Below are positions 45,648 through 53,344 of a stretch of 64,000 bases of DNA, one piece after another; within the stretch, counting starts at the first letter, position 1; every line of letters starts with the position of its first letter. Below the pieces are notes generated by a model. It did no database searches. It was not told where the DNA came from and saw only the letters and a program-made list of their open reading frames with translations. Origin of the DNA: an uncultured Candidatus Saccharibacteria bacterium (GTDB taxonomy: Bacteria; Patescibacteriota; Saccharimonadia; Saccharimonadales; Saccharimonadaceae); the NCBI GenBank assembly GCA_937906385.1, contig CALCYQ010000003.1:62001-126000 (forward strand), written 5' to 3'. Position numbers and translations under genes: made by a program.

Positions 45648-46619
45648 TTAATGAATATCTAGCGCCTTCATTGTAGCTTCAATCAAATCCGGCAAAACGT
45701 TTTCATAATCGTCATATACGCGGAAACCGGCCGCATATGGATGGCCGCCACCGCCAAAGAAACCCGCCACTTGATCGGCCACTGGTTGCGCCGAGCGGAT
45801 CTTTCCCGTTAACTTACCGTCTGGATAAGTTTTAATCGCAACCGCAATTTCTACGCCCTCTACGAGACGTAATTCCTCGAGAATCAGCACATTTGGATTG
45901 TATTCGTCGGAATATTCCTGAATATCATCGAATGGAATCAAGACCGTCGCCAGCTTACCATCTAGATGGTATTCGACACGCTTAATAAGATCGGCTTTGT
46001 AATCCAAAATGCGTGGCGATTTCTTGGAAAAATCGCGCCGGCGCTCTTCCATCTCGGCGATATTAGCGCCGTTATCGATGAGCTCGGCTACAATGCGGTA
46101 ATCTTCGGACGTAGTACTTGGCGAAGTGAGGCCAAGCGTGTCGGATAAAACGCCATAAATGATATTCTCGCCGCATTTAGCACTAATGACGACATTTTGA
46201 TCTTTGAAAATCTTATGCAGCAATGCGCAGCAGCTAGAGGTGGGCTCAATGATGCTTTTGTATGGAAATTCCAGATCGGCCTCGGTCTCATGGTGATCAA
46301 TCACTAACACTGGCGTACTATAGAGGCAGTTGCGAATGGCGGCGTCGTTCAGGAGCTTCGAAAGCAAAGTCGTACTGGCAGTGTCGACAATAATAATAGC
46401 GTCGGCTTTGTAGGCAAATTCGATATCTACCCTACCCCAGCCGTCAAAATAGCGCATATATTTTGGAATGTCGACCGGACAATAAAGTGAAACTTCCTTA
46501 TCAGCTAAAGCTTCTTCGAGTGCCAACGCGGAACCGAGCGAATCGCCGTCAGGATTTTCAGCTTGCACTACGCAAATGTGCTGCTTGTCTTTTATAAAAT
46601 CGGTAAACTTATCATACAT
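45648..46619 (-). CDS. nrnA: DHH-family nanoRNase / pAp phosphatase (NrnA-like)
   Basis: A 323-residue DHH-DHHA1 phosphoesterase. Metal motifs are NPDGDSLGSA (about 24-33), VDTAST, the name-giving DHHETE, and the substrate-binding GGGHPYAAGF near the C-terminus. NrnA degrades 2-5-nt RNA leftovers and can dephosphorylate pAp. It complements RNase J in the same window as the final RNA-decay step. TGG-TAAAAT lies 9 nt before the ATG, giving a leader of about 2-3 nt at most, and it is divergent from the tRNA-Trp promoter. Confidence 0.92.
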   Translation of the reverse strand: MYDKFTDFIKDKQHICVVQAENPDGDSLGSALALEEALADKEVSLYCPVDIPKYMRYFDGWGRVDIEFAYKADAIIIVDTASTTLLSKLLNDAAIRNCLYSTPVLVIDHHETEADLEFPYKSIIEPTSSCCALLHKIFKDQNVVISAKCGENIIYGVLSDTLGLTSPSTTSEDYRIVAELIDNGANIAEMEERRRDFSKKSPRILDYKADLIKRVEYHLDGKLATVLIPFDDIQEYSDEYNPNVLILEELRLVEGVEIAVAIKTYPDGKLTGKIRSAQPVADQVAGFFGGGGHPYAAGFRVYDDYENVLPDLIEATMKALDIH

Positions 46620-46649
46620 ACTGGTCTTATTTTACCATGCTAGGAGTTA

Positions 46650-46658
46650 TGTTATAAT
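46650..46658 (+). promoter_or_regulatory. extended -10 of the tRNA-Trp gene
   Basis: TGT-TATAAT (hexamer 46653-46658), 12 nt before the mature 5' end of the tRNA. Confidence 0.6.
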
Positions 46659-46670
46659 AAACGAAGCCGT

Positions 46671-46746
46671 AGGGGCGTAGCTCAGTTGGTAGAGCACTGG
46701 TCTCCAAAACCAGGTGTCGCGAGTTCGAGTCTTGCCGCCCCTGCCA
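46671..46746 (+). tRNA. tRNA-Trp (anticodon CCA)
   Basis: A complete cloverleaf: acceptor AGGGGCG with CGCCCCT, D-arm GCTCAGTTGGTAGAGC, anticodon arm CTGGT-CTCCAAA-ACCAG with anticodon CCA, T-arm with TTCGAGT, discriminator G, and an encoded 3' CCA (46744-46746). Confidence 0.96.
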
Positions 46747-46758
46747 TTTTTGTTGGCG

Positions 46759-47265
46759 CTAAATAAACTTGACGCCTTTTTTCTTGAGCTTTTTGAACGC
46801 AATCTTCTGGCGGAGTTTATAATTTGTGTCGGTTGCTTGAACATTAATTATGGCCTTAAAACCATTCTTGATAGCTCCATTCGCCGTGCGCACTACGCAG
46901 CCAGCACCATCTACGCCGATAATCTCGACTTCGTCGATATGGTGCTTCTTGAGTAATTTCGCTAGTTCGGGATTCGAGAAAGCGTCGCCACGATATTTAA
47001 GTAGGACGTGCTCCGAAATAATCGTCAGTTCATCCACCAAATTCGCTTCGGGCGAACCCTCGAAAACTTTGAGCGGCGACAGAGCGCACAATAACGGATT
47101 ATTTTTTAAGACTGTACGAATATAGACAACTAAATCGTGCTGGCGACTCTCAATAACTTTATTAACATTCCAAATTAGCGCCTCTTTGTTGTATTGAAAA
47201 ATTGGCGCATTATTCTTGCCGACGCAAACGTTTTGCATGTCGAGCACGATTAGAGCTTTCTTCAT
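46759..47265 (-). CDS. isochorismatase-like cysteine hydrolase
   Basis: A 168-residue protein of the isochorismatase/nicotinamidase fold. The catalytic triad is visible: D9 in ALIVLDMQN, K in LLKYRGDAFS and C in VDGAGCVVRTA. The family includes nicotinamidases, but the substrate cannot be read from the sequence. ATG 47265 (MKKALIVLD) is chosen because TATGAT lies 6 nt before it; upstream ATG codons would fall within the promoter. It converges with tRNA-Trp. Confidence 0.88.
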   Translation of the reverse strand: MKKALIVLDMQNVCVGKNNAPIFQYNKEALIWNVNKVIESRQHDLVVYIRTVLKNNPLLCALSPLKVFEGSPEANLVDELTIISEHVLLKYRGDAFSNPELAKLLKKHHIDEVEIIGVDGAGCVVRTANGAIKNGFKAIINVQATDTNYKLRQKIAFKKLKKKGVKFI

Positions 47266-47271
47266 GCCTTT

Positions 47272-47277
47272 ATCATA
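47272..47277 (-). promoter_or_regulatory. -10 of a predicted leaderless promoter (cysteine hydrolase)
   Basis: TATGAT on the minus strand, 6 nt before the ATG at 47265. It directly follows the T run of the upstream terminator. Confidence 0.55.
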
Positions 47278-47280
47278 CAT

Positions 47281-47310
47281 CAAAAAACCGGCCCTTTCTG
47301 AGCCGGTTTA
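47281..47310 (-). terminator. intrinsic terminator after the 4-TM membrane protein gene
   Basis: AACCGGC and GCCGGTT with a 9-nt loop, then TTTTTG on the minus strand. Confidence 0.75.
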
Positions 47311-47325
47311 GTGTTTGTTTTTAAA

Positions 47326-47862
47326 CTATTTCTTTTTTGCGCGGACGAGGCACATATCGTCCAACGCGGCGACGGAACAGACCATGCCGACAAGCAGTGC
47401 TGCATCGACTAACATCATGATAAACATTGGGAAAATGCCCGGCGCGGCAGTATTGGCTACAAAGTACGACGTAGCATACTCAAAAGTGGCTTCTGGGACC
47501 GGCATGAAGATTAAAGTTGCGGCAACAACCGCAAGAATAGCCATGGCGGTATTGAGTGCGCCCATACCCTGCGCGAGACGAGTGTTGTTTTCGCCGGCAC
47601 GGAAGACAAAGAGGCCGAGTAAACAATAAAGTAGCGCAATTATGATACCAGCGACAACTGAACCGTCAATTAACCAGTCAATCTTGCCCATCCCCGCATG
47701 CTCGACCATATAATAATATAATTTCGAATAAAGAATCGGCAGCGTTACCATAAAAACGCTAGACACGATCATTAAGATGCCAGACGCATGGAGATAATGC
47801 GTAACTTTGTCATCCTTTTTAATAGTGGAGCCTTCGGCTTTATGTGATTTTTTCTTAGGCAT
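47326..47862 (-). CDS. four-span membrane protein of unknown function
   Basis: A 178-residue protein with a Lys-rich N-terminus (MPKKKSHK), four predicted helices (about 27-47, 66-88, 101-123, 139-165) and a Lys-rich end. ATG 47862 is chosen over a non-ATG codon 15 nt upstream. No family is recognised. It is divergent from the His-rich repeat protein gene across about 70 nt. Confidence 0.7.
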   Translation of the reverse strand: MPKKKSHKAEGSTIKKDDKVTHYLHASGILMIVSSVFMVTLPILYSKLYYYMVEHAGMGKIDWLIDGSVVAGIIIALLYCLLGLFVFRAGENNTRLAQGMGALNTAMAILAVVAATLIFMPVPEATFEYATSYFVANTAAPGIFPMFIMMLVDAALLVGMVCSVAALDDMCLVRAKKK

Positions 47863-47931
47863 TTTTGTCAATCTCATTCCGTTTATGTTAATATTATTTT
47901 AGCATATTCTATAAAAGGGTGAGCAAAATAA

Positions 47932-49239
47932 ATGAATAATAACGATCATTCCGATAATAAGGAAGACAAGAATTTCGGCAAGAGCGATTCTTTTGAACAT
48001 ATGATCGCCATGCAGGAACAAATTTTTAACCCGCCAGTCGAAGAGGTAGAAGGCGACAAGCCAGTTACAGATTTTAGCTCTTTTGGCGGAGATAAAGTTA
48101 CAAATGTAAACGATCTTGCTGCGAAGAGTGGCATTAAAGCTAATTCAAACGAAGGCGAGAAAGAAGAAGAGAAAGAAGAGGAATTCGTGGATAGCCGTAG
48201 TGAAGCGGAAATGCATTCCCTCTTTTCCGATCCAAGCGCCGGTACGACACAAGATGTTGACCCAGAAGAAAAACGCATTCTTGATGAAGAGCGCCGCGCA
48301 GAAGAAATGGCCCGTAAAGACGAAGAGTTAAGCGTCGTGATTCCGCCGCGCGAAGAAAAGAAAGAGCCAGAATCATTAATCCCGACTCCTGCTCCGGCTG
48401 AGGAAAAACATGAAGATAAGCCAGCCGAAGAAGAACATCATGATGAGCCTAAAGAAGAGGAGCATCATGACGAAGAACATCACGATGAGCCTGAGGAAGA
48501 ACATCCTGCCGAAGAACATCATGATGAGGAACATCATGACGAACCTAAGGAAGAGGAACACCATGATGAGGAACACCATGATGAAGAGCATCATGATGAG
48601 CCTAAAGAAGAGGAGCATCATGATGAACCTAAGGAAGAGGAACACCATGATGAAGAGCATCATGATGACGTACCGACCGAAGAAGAACACCATGACGAAG
48701 GACATCATGATGAGCCTGAGGAAGAACATCCTGCCGAAGAACATCATGATGAGGAACATCATGACGAACCTAAGGAAGAGGAACACCATGATGAGGAACA
48801 CCATGATGAAGAGCATCATGATGAGCCTAAAGAAGAGGAGCATCATGATGAACCTAAGGAAGAGGAACACCATGATGAAGAGCATCATGATGACGTACCG
48901 ACCGAAGAAGAACACCATGACGAAGGACATCATGATGAGCCTGAGGAAGAACATCCTGCCGAAGAACATCATGATGAGCAGCCTGCCGTTGTAGCAGATG
49001 TTGAAGAAACTGAGCCAAAAGGAGATGATATGCGCGATGTTATTCGCAAACGCCTCGAGCATCTTCGCGTCGAGCGCAACATTTTAATTGTTGATATGGA
49101 TAAACTTGAGGATGCGCTCTTCGACGAGAATGATCCGAATTTTGCCACGGCAAAAGAACAGCTCAAAGAAAAACGTCACGAGCTTCGCCATAAGACGGAA
49201 GTTATCGCTGGCTTAATCGACTTACTACACACTCTATAA
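47932..49239 (+). CDS. His/Glu/Asp-rich repeat protein, probable metal-binding protein
   Basis: A 435-residue, highly acidic cytosolic protein. Residues 1-160 are low-complexity and acidic. Residues about 165-350 are built from EEHHDE and EPKEEEHHDE units, and the C-terminal 75 residues form a predicted coiled coil. His-His-Asp clusters of this density bind Zn, Ni or Cu in known proteins, so metal buffering is likely. There is no signal peptide or membrane helix. The gene contains two identical 225-bp tandem copies, so strain-level length variation is expected. A terminator follows directly. Confidence 0.8.
   Translation: MNNNDHSDNKEDKNFGKSDSFEHMIAMQEQIFNPPVEEVEGDKPVTDFSSFGGDKVTNVNDLAAKSGIKANSNEGEKEEEKEEEFVDSRSEAEMHSLFSDPSAGTTQDVDPEEKRILDEERRAEEMARKDEELSVVIPPREEKKEPESLIPTPAPAEEKHEDKPAEEEHHDEPKEEEHHDEEHHDEPEEEHPAEEHHDEEHHDEPKEEEHHDEEHHDEEHHDEPKEEEHHDEPKEEEHHDEEHHDDVPTEEEHHDEGHHDEPEEEHPAEEHHDEEHHDEPKEEEHHDEEHHDEEHHDEPKEEEHHDEPKEEEHHDEEHHDDVPTEEEHHDEGHHDEPEEEHPAEEHHDEQPAVVADVEETEPKGDDMRDVIRKRLEHLRVERNILIVDMDKLEDALFDENDPNFATAKEQLKEKRHELRHKTEVIAGLIDLLHTL
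48490..48976 (+). repeat. perfect 225-bp tandem duplication in the His-rich gene
   Basis: Copies 48490-48714 and 48715-48939 look identical base for base, and a partial third copy starts at 48940. Each copy encodes 75 residues, so the frame is kept. Smaller GAACATCATGATGAG-like units repeat inside each copy. Confidence 0.9.
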
Positions 49240-49247
49240 ATTCTCAA

Positions 49248-49287
49248 AAAAGACCTCGTTAATATGCTTACCCGCGAGGTCTTTTTT
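49248..49287 (+). terminator. intrinsic terminator after the His-rich gene
   Basis: AAGACCTCG and CGAGGTCTT form a 9-bp stem with a 15-nt loop, followed by TTTTT. Confidence 0.75.
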
Positions 49288-49310
49288 GGTGGTTGTCGCC
49301 TCTGTTAATC

Positions 49311-49339
49311 TTGACTTTTTCGGCGATGTGTGATATAAT
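49311..49339 (+). promoter_or_regulatory. promoter of the GlcG/HbpS-like gene
   Basis: TTGACT, 17-nt spacer, TATAAT (49334-49339). The leader is about 73 nt and ends with AAGGGAGGG. Confidence 0.7.
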
Positions 49340-49418
49340 AGACTATATATCTGCGCTTTTTGCAAGCACGTACTTTTCCAGCCAGTAAGCTCAGAAATCT
49401 GTCAAGGGAGGGTTTATT

Positions 49419-49985
49419 ATGGATAGATTCAGTTTTTATCGTTTAATCGATGACATCGTTTTGGCCTGCCGCGAGAAAGCAGCCACACTCGAAGGATTCG
49501 AAAGCGGCGATGGATGCATTCGCGTATGTTACCTGCCGGAATGCCGCGTTGCTTCCGAAATGCCTGGCATCGACACGCAGTTTACCGATCGCTGCGAAAT
49601 GACCGCGCGCATCACGCCGCAAGGCAACTACGTCATCAATCGCGACCGACGCGAAGGCTCGCCGGTAGACACTTACGCCTTTTCGGCGTTGAAAGTAGCC
49701 GCCTGCCTCAAGTCAATCGAGCTTGGCCTCGGTGGTCGCTCCGGTCGCGATTTAGGCGATTTGGCCTGCGACGAAGAACATGGCTTCGCGTCTTATCGTG
49801 GCGCCGTCTGCTACAATCTTCTGCTCAGCCATCGCGCGTTTGCAATGATTATCGCGTGCGTATCAGGCGCTTCCGCTATCGAAGACGAAGAAGTTGCCGA
49901 CGCGGCCGCTACCGCCATTCAAGATTGGTGCGTCAAAAATCCGCAATTCTCTGTCGAAATCCCCGAAAAAATATTGCCTCGGTGA
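49419..49985 (+). CDS. GlcG/HbpS-like protein (tentative)
   Basis: A 188-residue soluble protein. Its second half resembles GlcG/HbpS (heme-degrading) proteins: a GNYVINRDRREGSPVDTYAFSALKVAACLKS stretch at the position of the family RxxG...A..KA region, and VSGASAIEDEEVADAAATAI at the position of the conserved GVSGG...DExVAxA end. Six cysteines are spread through the chain. Relatives bind heme or cobalamin, or assist glycolate metabolism. The match is by pattern only and remote. It is a monocistronic unit with a consensus promoter. Confidence 0.6.
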   Translation: MDRFSFYRLIDDIVLACREKAATLEGFESGDGCIRVCYLPECRVASEMPGIDTQFTDRCEMTARITPQGNYVINRDRREGSPVDTYAFSALKVAACLKSIELGLGGRSGRDLGDLACDEEHGFASYRGAVCYNLLLSHRAFAMIIACVSGASAIEDEEVADAAATAIQDWCVKNPQFSVEIPEKILPR

Positions 49986-50021
49986 TGCGCGAGGCGACGA
50001 TTACGAACTAGGCTTCTAGGC

Positions 50022-50053
50022 AAAATAGCTCCGCGGACGTGGGGCTATTTTTA
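50022..50053 (+). terminator. intrinsic terminator after the GlcG/HbpS-like gene
   Basis: AAAATAGC...GCTATTTTT with inner CC/GG pairs, ending in a T run. Confidence 0.75.
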
Positions 50054-50090
50054 TGCGTTTTATAACAGATTCGCACAAATGATGGCTGGC

Positions 50091-50912
50091 TTACTTTGCG
50101 GTTTTTTTCTCGGCAAGGATATGACGAATGCCGTAAATGAGATAGATGATAATGCCAGTTCCAAGCACGAGCCAAAGTGTAATATTACCATAGGCATTAA
50201 CCTTTTCGGCGGTTTGCACCTCAGCATCCGCCTTAGCACGTTCGCTGACGATATTCGAAATAAAAGTAGCTAGGCATTCGGCTAAGCGCGATTGTCCATT
50301 GCTATTCGGGTGCACGCCGTCGCTAGTGAAAAATTCTGGATGGTTATATAAAACTTCTTCGATATGGTCAACATAAGTCACGCCCGTAGATTGTACAATA
50401 GCGCGCACATCAAGCAGCACGCGATCGAGTTGCTCTTGGCGATCGGCGCGAATGGAATCCCAGGCATTCATGCCGACTAAGATTGTGGCCTGCGGGAATA
50501 ATTCCTTCGCGCGCAGAATCATCTGAGCGCCATCACTTAGGAGCGTATCGTCGTCAACGCGATAATCATTATAGCCACCCATAATCACTACCCATTCAAT
50601 AGCATTTGGATCTTCGCTCTGCTCGGCGGCATGCTCAACGAGATTAATAAAACTTTCGTCGCTGGAAGTGGCTGAAAAACCCGTGCCGCCTTTACAGCTA
50701 CGGATGTATTTTTGGGAGCCAAAATATCTTGCAGTAATCTCCGCCCAACCCTCGTCTGGGCTGTCTAAATTTGCGCCCATGCAATAAGAATCGCCGACAA
50801 AAACGATGTTATCGGCAATCGGGTTAATTCCATCGTACGAAATAGCGGCATAGCTCGAGGCGAAAGGTATTAAGGTTAATAGTATTGAGGCAAGAATTAC
50901 TTTAATTCGCAT
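50091..50912 (-). CDS. secreted, C-terminally anchored SGNH hydrolase
   Basis: A 273-residue protein with a signal peptide (about 1-22, ending SSYA), an SGNH/GDSL esterase domain and a C-terminal membrane helix (about 240-262). The catalytic blocks are FVGDSYCMG (Ser, block I), GGYNDYR (block III Asn) and DGVHPNSNG (Asp-x-x-His, block V). It would act outside the membrane as an esterase, possibly deacetylating cell-wall sugars. An OatA-like acyltransferase in the same window makes this plausible. TATAAT lies 8 nt before the ATG. Confidence 0.9.
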   Translation of the reverse strand: MRIKVILASILLTLIPFASSYAAISYDGINPIADNIVFVGDSYCMGANLDSPDEGWAEITARYFGSQKYIRSCKGGTGFSATSSDESFINLVEHAAEQSEDPNAIEWVVIMGGYNDYRVDDDTLLSDGAQMILRAKELFPQATILVGMNAWDSIRADRQEQLDRVLLDVRAIVQSTGVTYVDHIEEVLYNHPEFFTSDGVHPNSNGQSRLAECLATFISNIVSERAKADAEVQTAEKVNAYGNITLWLVLGTGIIIYLIYGIRHILAEKKTAK

Positions 50913-50969
50913 ATGTTCATATTATACATGGTTTTGTGGAAAAAATATTATAAAATATAATGCTTATGC

Positions 50970-50998
50970 TTGCAAACTGGCGTAAAATGCCGTATGAT
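50970..50998 (+). promoter_or_regulatory. promoter of the structured ncRNA
   Basis: TTGCAA (50970-50975), 17-nt spacer, TATGAT (50993-50998). Confidence 0.65.
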
Positions 50999-51002
50999 GT
51001 GT

Positions 51003-51440
51003 CTAGATTCGCCAATCTAGCTTGGCCGGGCATACCTGTCACACTGCGTGCCCTTGTTATGAGCGCCAACGCCAGCTGGGGCGAATGGTTCCCTTTGAGA
51101 TGCCGTTAATTGTCTGAGCTTTCTGGGGCGCGTATTTATATAACCCACACCCAGAATCACACACCTCCTCCGCCACCGGCGCGAGAATGAGCCAGAAACA
51201 ACAAAAATCAGACAAGCTAACGCAATTTCGGATGAAGAAGTTATCGTGAACCGAGTCTTCGCCCCCGAAAATCAGCCCTTAGCGGCATCTCTTTTTAAAA
51301 AAGTTTCTCTGCAAGCCGTCAGCGCTAAGCCAGGCGCTCTCACCTTTACCATCCTTTCGAACGGGAATGTAGTAATAATAATGGTCCTTTGACGGCGCAG
51401 AGATACCCCGCCCCCCGAGATTGCTTCGGGGGGCTTTTTA
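51003..51440 (+). ncRNA. highly structured non-coding RNA, family not recognised
   Basis: A transcript unit of about 435 nt with its own promoter and terminator and no long frame. Pairings seen are: hairpin 51003-51009/51014-51020 (CTAGATT); hairpin 51028-51033/51048-51053; a long-range helix 51110-51117/51208-51215 extended by 51121-51126/51192-51197; two interleaved helices, 51078-51085/51258-51265 (GGGGCGAA) and 51097-51105/51283-51291 (GAGATGCCG), forming a pseudoknot; and a 14-bp helix 51306-51321/51390-51403 with an AA bulge. The ends do not pair, and tmRNA or RNase P signature motifs are not found. Its size and P2/P4-like interleaving leave a divergent RNase P RNA as one alternative. 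Confidence 0.7.
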
Positions 51441-51441
51441 T
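51411..51441 (+). terminator. intrinsic terminator of the structured ncRNA
   Basis: CCCCCCGA and TCGGGGGG form an 8-bp stem with a 7-nt loop, followed by CTTTTTATT. Confidence 0.85.
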
Positions 51442-51455
51442 TGACAGTGCGCGCA

Positions 51456-51586
51456 TGTTATAATACATATGCTGAACGGCCATGAGCCGATGTACTGTTG
51501 GGGGATCGGGAAATTTTATTTAGCAAAGCAAAAAATATAAATATATAAAATGATTTAATTGGAGACTTCTAGCAAAAGCATAGTAT
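51456..51586 (+). promoter_or_regulatory. promoter and leader of the ABC exporter genes
   Basis: Extended -10 TGT-TATAAT (hexamer 51459-51464) starts a leader of about 115 nt. It contains a CGGC-CATGA-GCCG hairpin and a 23-codon frame starting at 51469 (MLNGHEPMYCWG...). No Shine-Dalgarno sequence lies near the ABC start at 51587, so a further start-proximal promoter is possible. Confidence 0.45.
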
Positions 51587-53344
51587 ATGTTTAAACTTTT
51601 ACGACATCTTTATAAAAAAGATTATCTATATATATTATTAGCTGTCATGTTTATTGCGGGCCAAGTTTGGCTTGAGCTAAAAATGCCAGAATATATGTCC
51701 GCCATCACGAAACTTGTGCAAACCGAAGGTAGCGCAATGGGCGATATTTTGCAAAACGGCGGCATGATGCTGCTCTGCGCATTTGGTAGCTTAATATCGA
51801 CGATTATTGCTGGCTATTTCGTATCGTGCGTAGGCGCAGACTTTTCATATATTACACGCAAGCGCATCTTCGACAAGGTTGAGAGCCTAAGCCTTAATGA
51901 AGTGAAAAAGTTCTCGACTTCTTCCCTCATTACTCGCACGACGAATGACATTACGCAGACGCGCATGTTAATTACAATGGGCGCGAATATGCTCGTGCGT
52001 GCGCCAATGAGTGCCATTTGGGCGATTGTAAAAATCCACGGCAAAAGCTGGGAGTGGAGTACGGCGACTGGTATTGCGGTAGTTATTCTGCTCGCGACTT
52101 TGATTACGACGATGATGATTGTAATTCCGCGCTTTAAGATTATTCAGAAATTGACCGACCGCCTAAACGGCGTCACGCGCGAGAATTTGACTGGTATTCG
52201 CGTAGTGCGTGCCTTTAATGCCGAAAAATACCAGGAGCACAAATTCGACAAGAGCAACACCGAGCTTGCCGACATCAACCGCTTCGTCGATCGCGTAATG
52301 AGCGTGATGTCGCCAGTGATGTATTTGATTATGAACGGTATTACACTGGTGATCTACTTCCTCGGCGCCTATCTCATTGGCAATTCAATGATGGCAGACA
52401 AACTGACTGTCTTTAGCGATATGGTCGTTTTCTCTTCTTATGCGATTCATGTGATTATGAGCTTCCTGATGGTGGCAATGATCTTCATGATGATTCCGCG
52501 CGCGCAAGTTTCCGCCGATCGTATTAATGAAGTGCTCGATCAAGAAATTACCATCAAAGACGGCAGCTTCGATGACGATACAGCCGAAAAAGGCACGGTA
52601 GAATTTCGCAATGTCTCATTTAAGTATCCGGATGCTGAGGAATATCTGCTACGCAATATTTCTTTCAAAGCCGAAAAAGGACAGACCGTCGCCTTCATTG
52701 GCTCAACCGGCTCAGGTAAGTCAACATTAATAAATCTCGTGCCACGTTTTTACGATGCGACTGACGGCGAAGTGTTCGTAGACGGCGTAAACGTGAAAGA
52801 TTACAAGCAAAAAGCATTGCGCCGCAAACTTGGCTATATCCCACAAAAGGCGGTAATTTTCTCTGGCACCGTCGCGAGCAACATTACCTACGGCGACAAT
52901 GGCAAGAACAAACCGAGCGAGCGCCAAATCCAAACCGCCGCAAAAGTGGCGCAGGCAAAGAATTTCGTCGAAAAACTCGACAAGCAATACAACTCGCATG
53001 TCGCCCAATCGGGCACGAACCTTTCTGGCGGCCAAAAGCAGCGCCTGGCGATTGCGCGCGCCGTCGCCCGCGACCCAGAGATTTATATCTTCGACGATTC
53101 TTTCTCGGCGCTCGATTATAAGACCGACGCAGCCTTGCGCCAAGCCTTAAAAGAACATACCAAAGACGCAACTTCGCTAATTGTCGCGCAGCGTATTGGC
53201 ACCATTATGCACGCCGACCAAATCATCGTGCTCGATAAGGGCGAATGCGTCGGCCATGGCACGCATCGAGAATTAATGAAGCATTGCGAGATTTATCGAG
53301 AAATTGCGCTCTCGCAGCTGACGAAGGAGGAGCTCAATGTTTAA
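51587..53344 (+). CDS. ABC exporter half-transporter, degenerate-site subunit
   Basis: A 585-residue protein with a six-helix exporter membrane domain and a nucleotide-binding domain: Walker A GSTGSGKSTL (about 373), signature LSGGQKQR, Walker B IYIFDDSFSALD. The catalytic glutamate after Walker B is Asp here (DDS), which marks the degenerate subunit of heterodimeric exporters such as BmrCD, LmrCD or TM287/288. Its partner is encoded by the next gene, overlapping by 8 nt. The substrate is unknown; drugs, lipids or peptides are the usual cargo. Confidence 0.92.
   Translation: MFKLLRHLYKKDYLYILLAVMFIAGQVWLELKMPEYMSAITKLVQTEGSAMGDILQNGGMMLLCAFGSLISTIIAGYFVSCVGADFSYITRKRIFDKVESLSLNEVKKFSTSSLITRTTNDITQTRMLITMGANMLVRAPMSAIWAIVKIHGKSWEWSTATGIAVVILLATLITTMMIVIPRFKIIQKLTDRLNGVTRENLTGIRVVRAFNAEKYQEHKFDKSNTELADINRFVDRVMSVMSPVMYLIMNGITLVIYFLGAYLIGNSMMADKLTVFSDMVVFSSYAIHVIMSFLMVAMIFMMIPRAQVSADRINEVLDQEITIKDGSFDDDTAEKGTVEFRNVSFKYPDAEEYLLRNISFKAEKGQTVAFIGSTGSGKSTLINLVPRFYDATDGEVFVDGVNVKDYKQKALRRKLGYIPQKAVIFSGTVASNITYGDNGKNKPSERQIQTAAKVAQAKNFVEKLDKQYNSHVAQSGTNLSGGQKQRLAIARAVARDPEIYIFDDSFSALDYKTDAALRQALKEHTKDATSLIVAQRIGTIMHADQIIVLDKGECVGHGTHRELMKHCEIYREIALSQLTKEELNV

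Noticed and set aside
48490..48976. CRISPR-like array in the His-rich gene
   Set aside because: It is an in-frame tandem duplication without spacers.
48376..49062. Hydrophobic Met/Phe/Leu repeat frame on the minus strand
   Set aside because: It is a by-product of the His-Asp-Glu codon repeats on the plus strand, with no start signal.
51003..51440. Assignment of the structured RNA to tmRNA
   Set aside because: There is no pairing between its ends, no tRNA-like 3' end and no recognisable tag frame ending in Ala-Ala.
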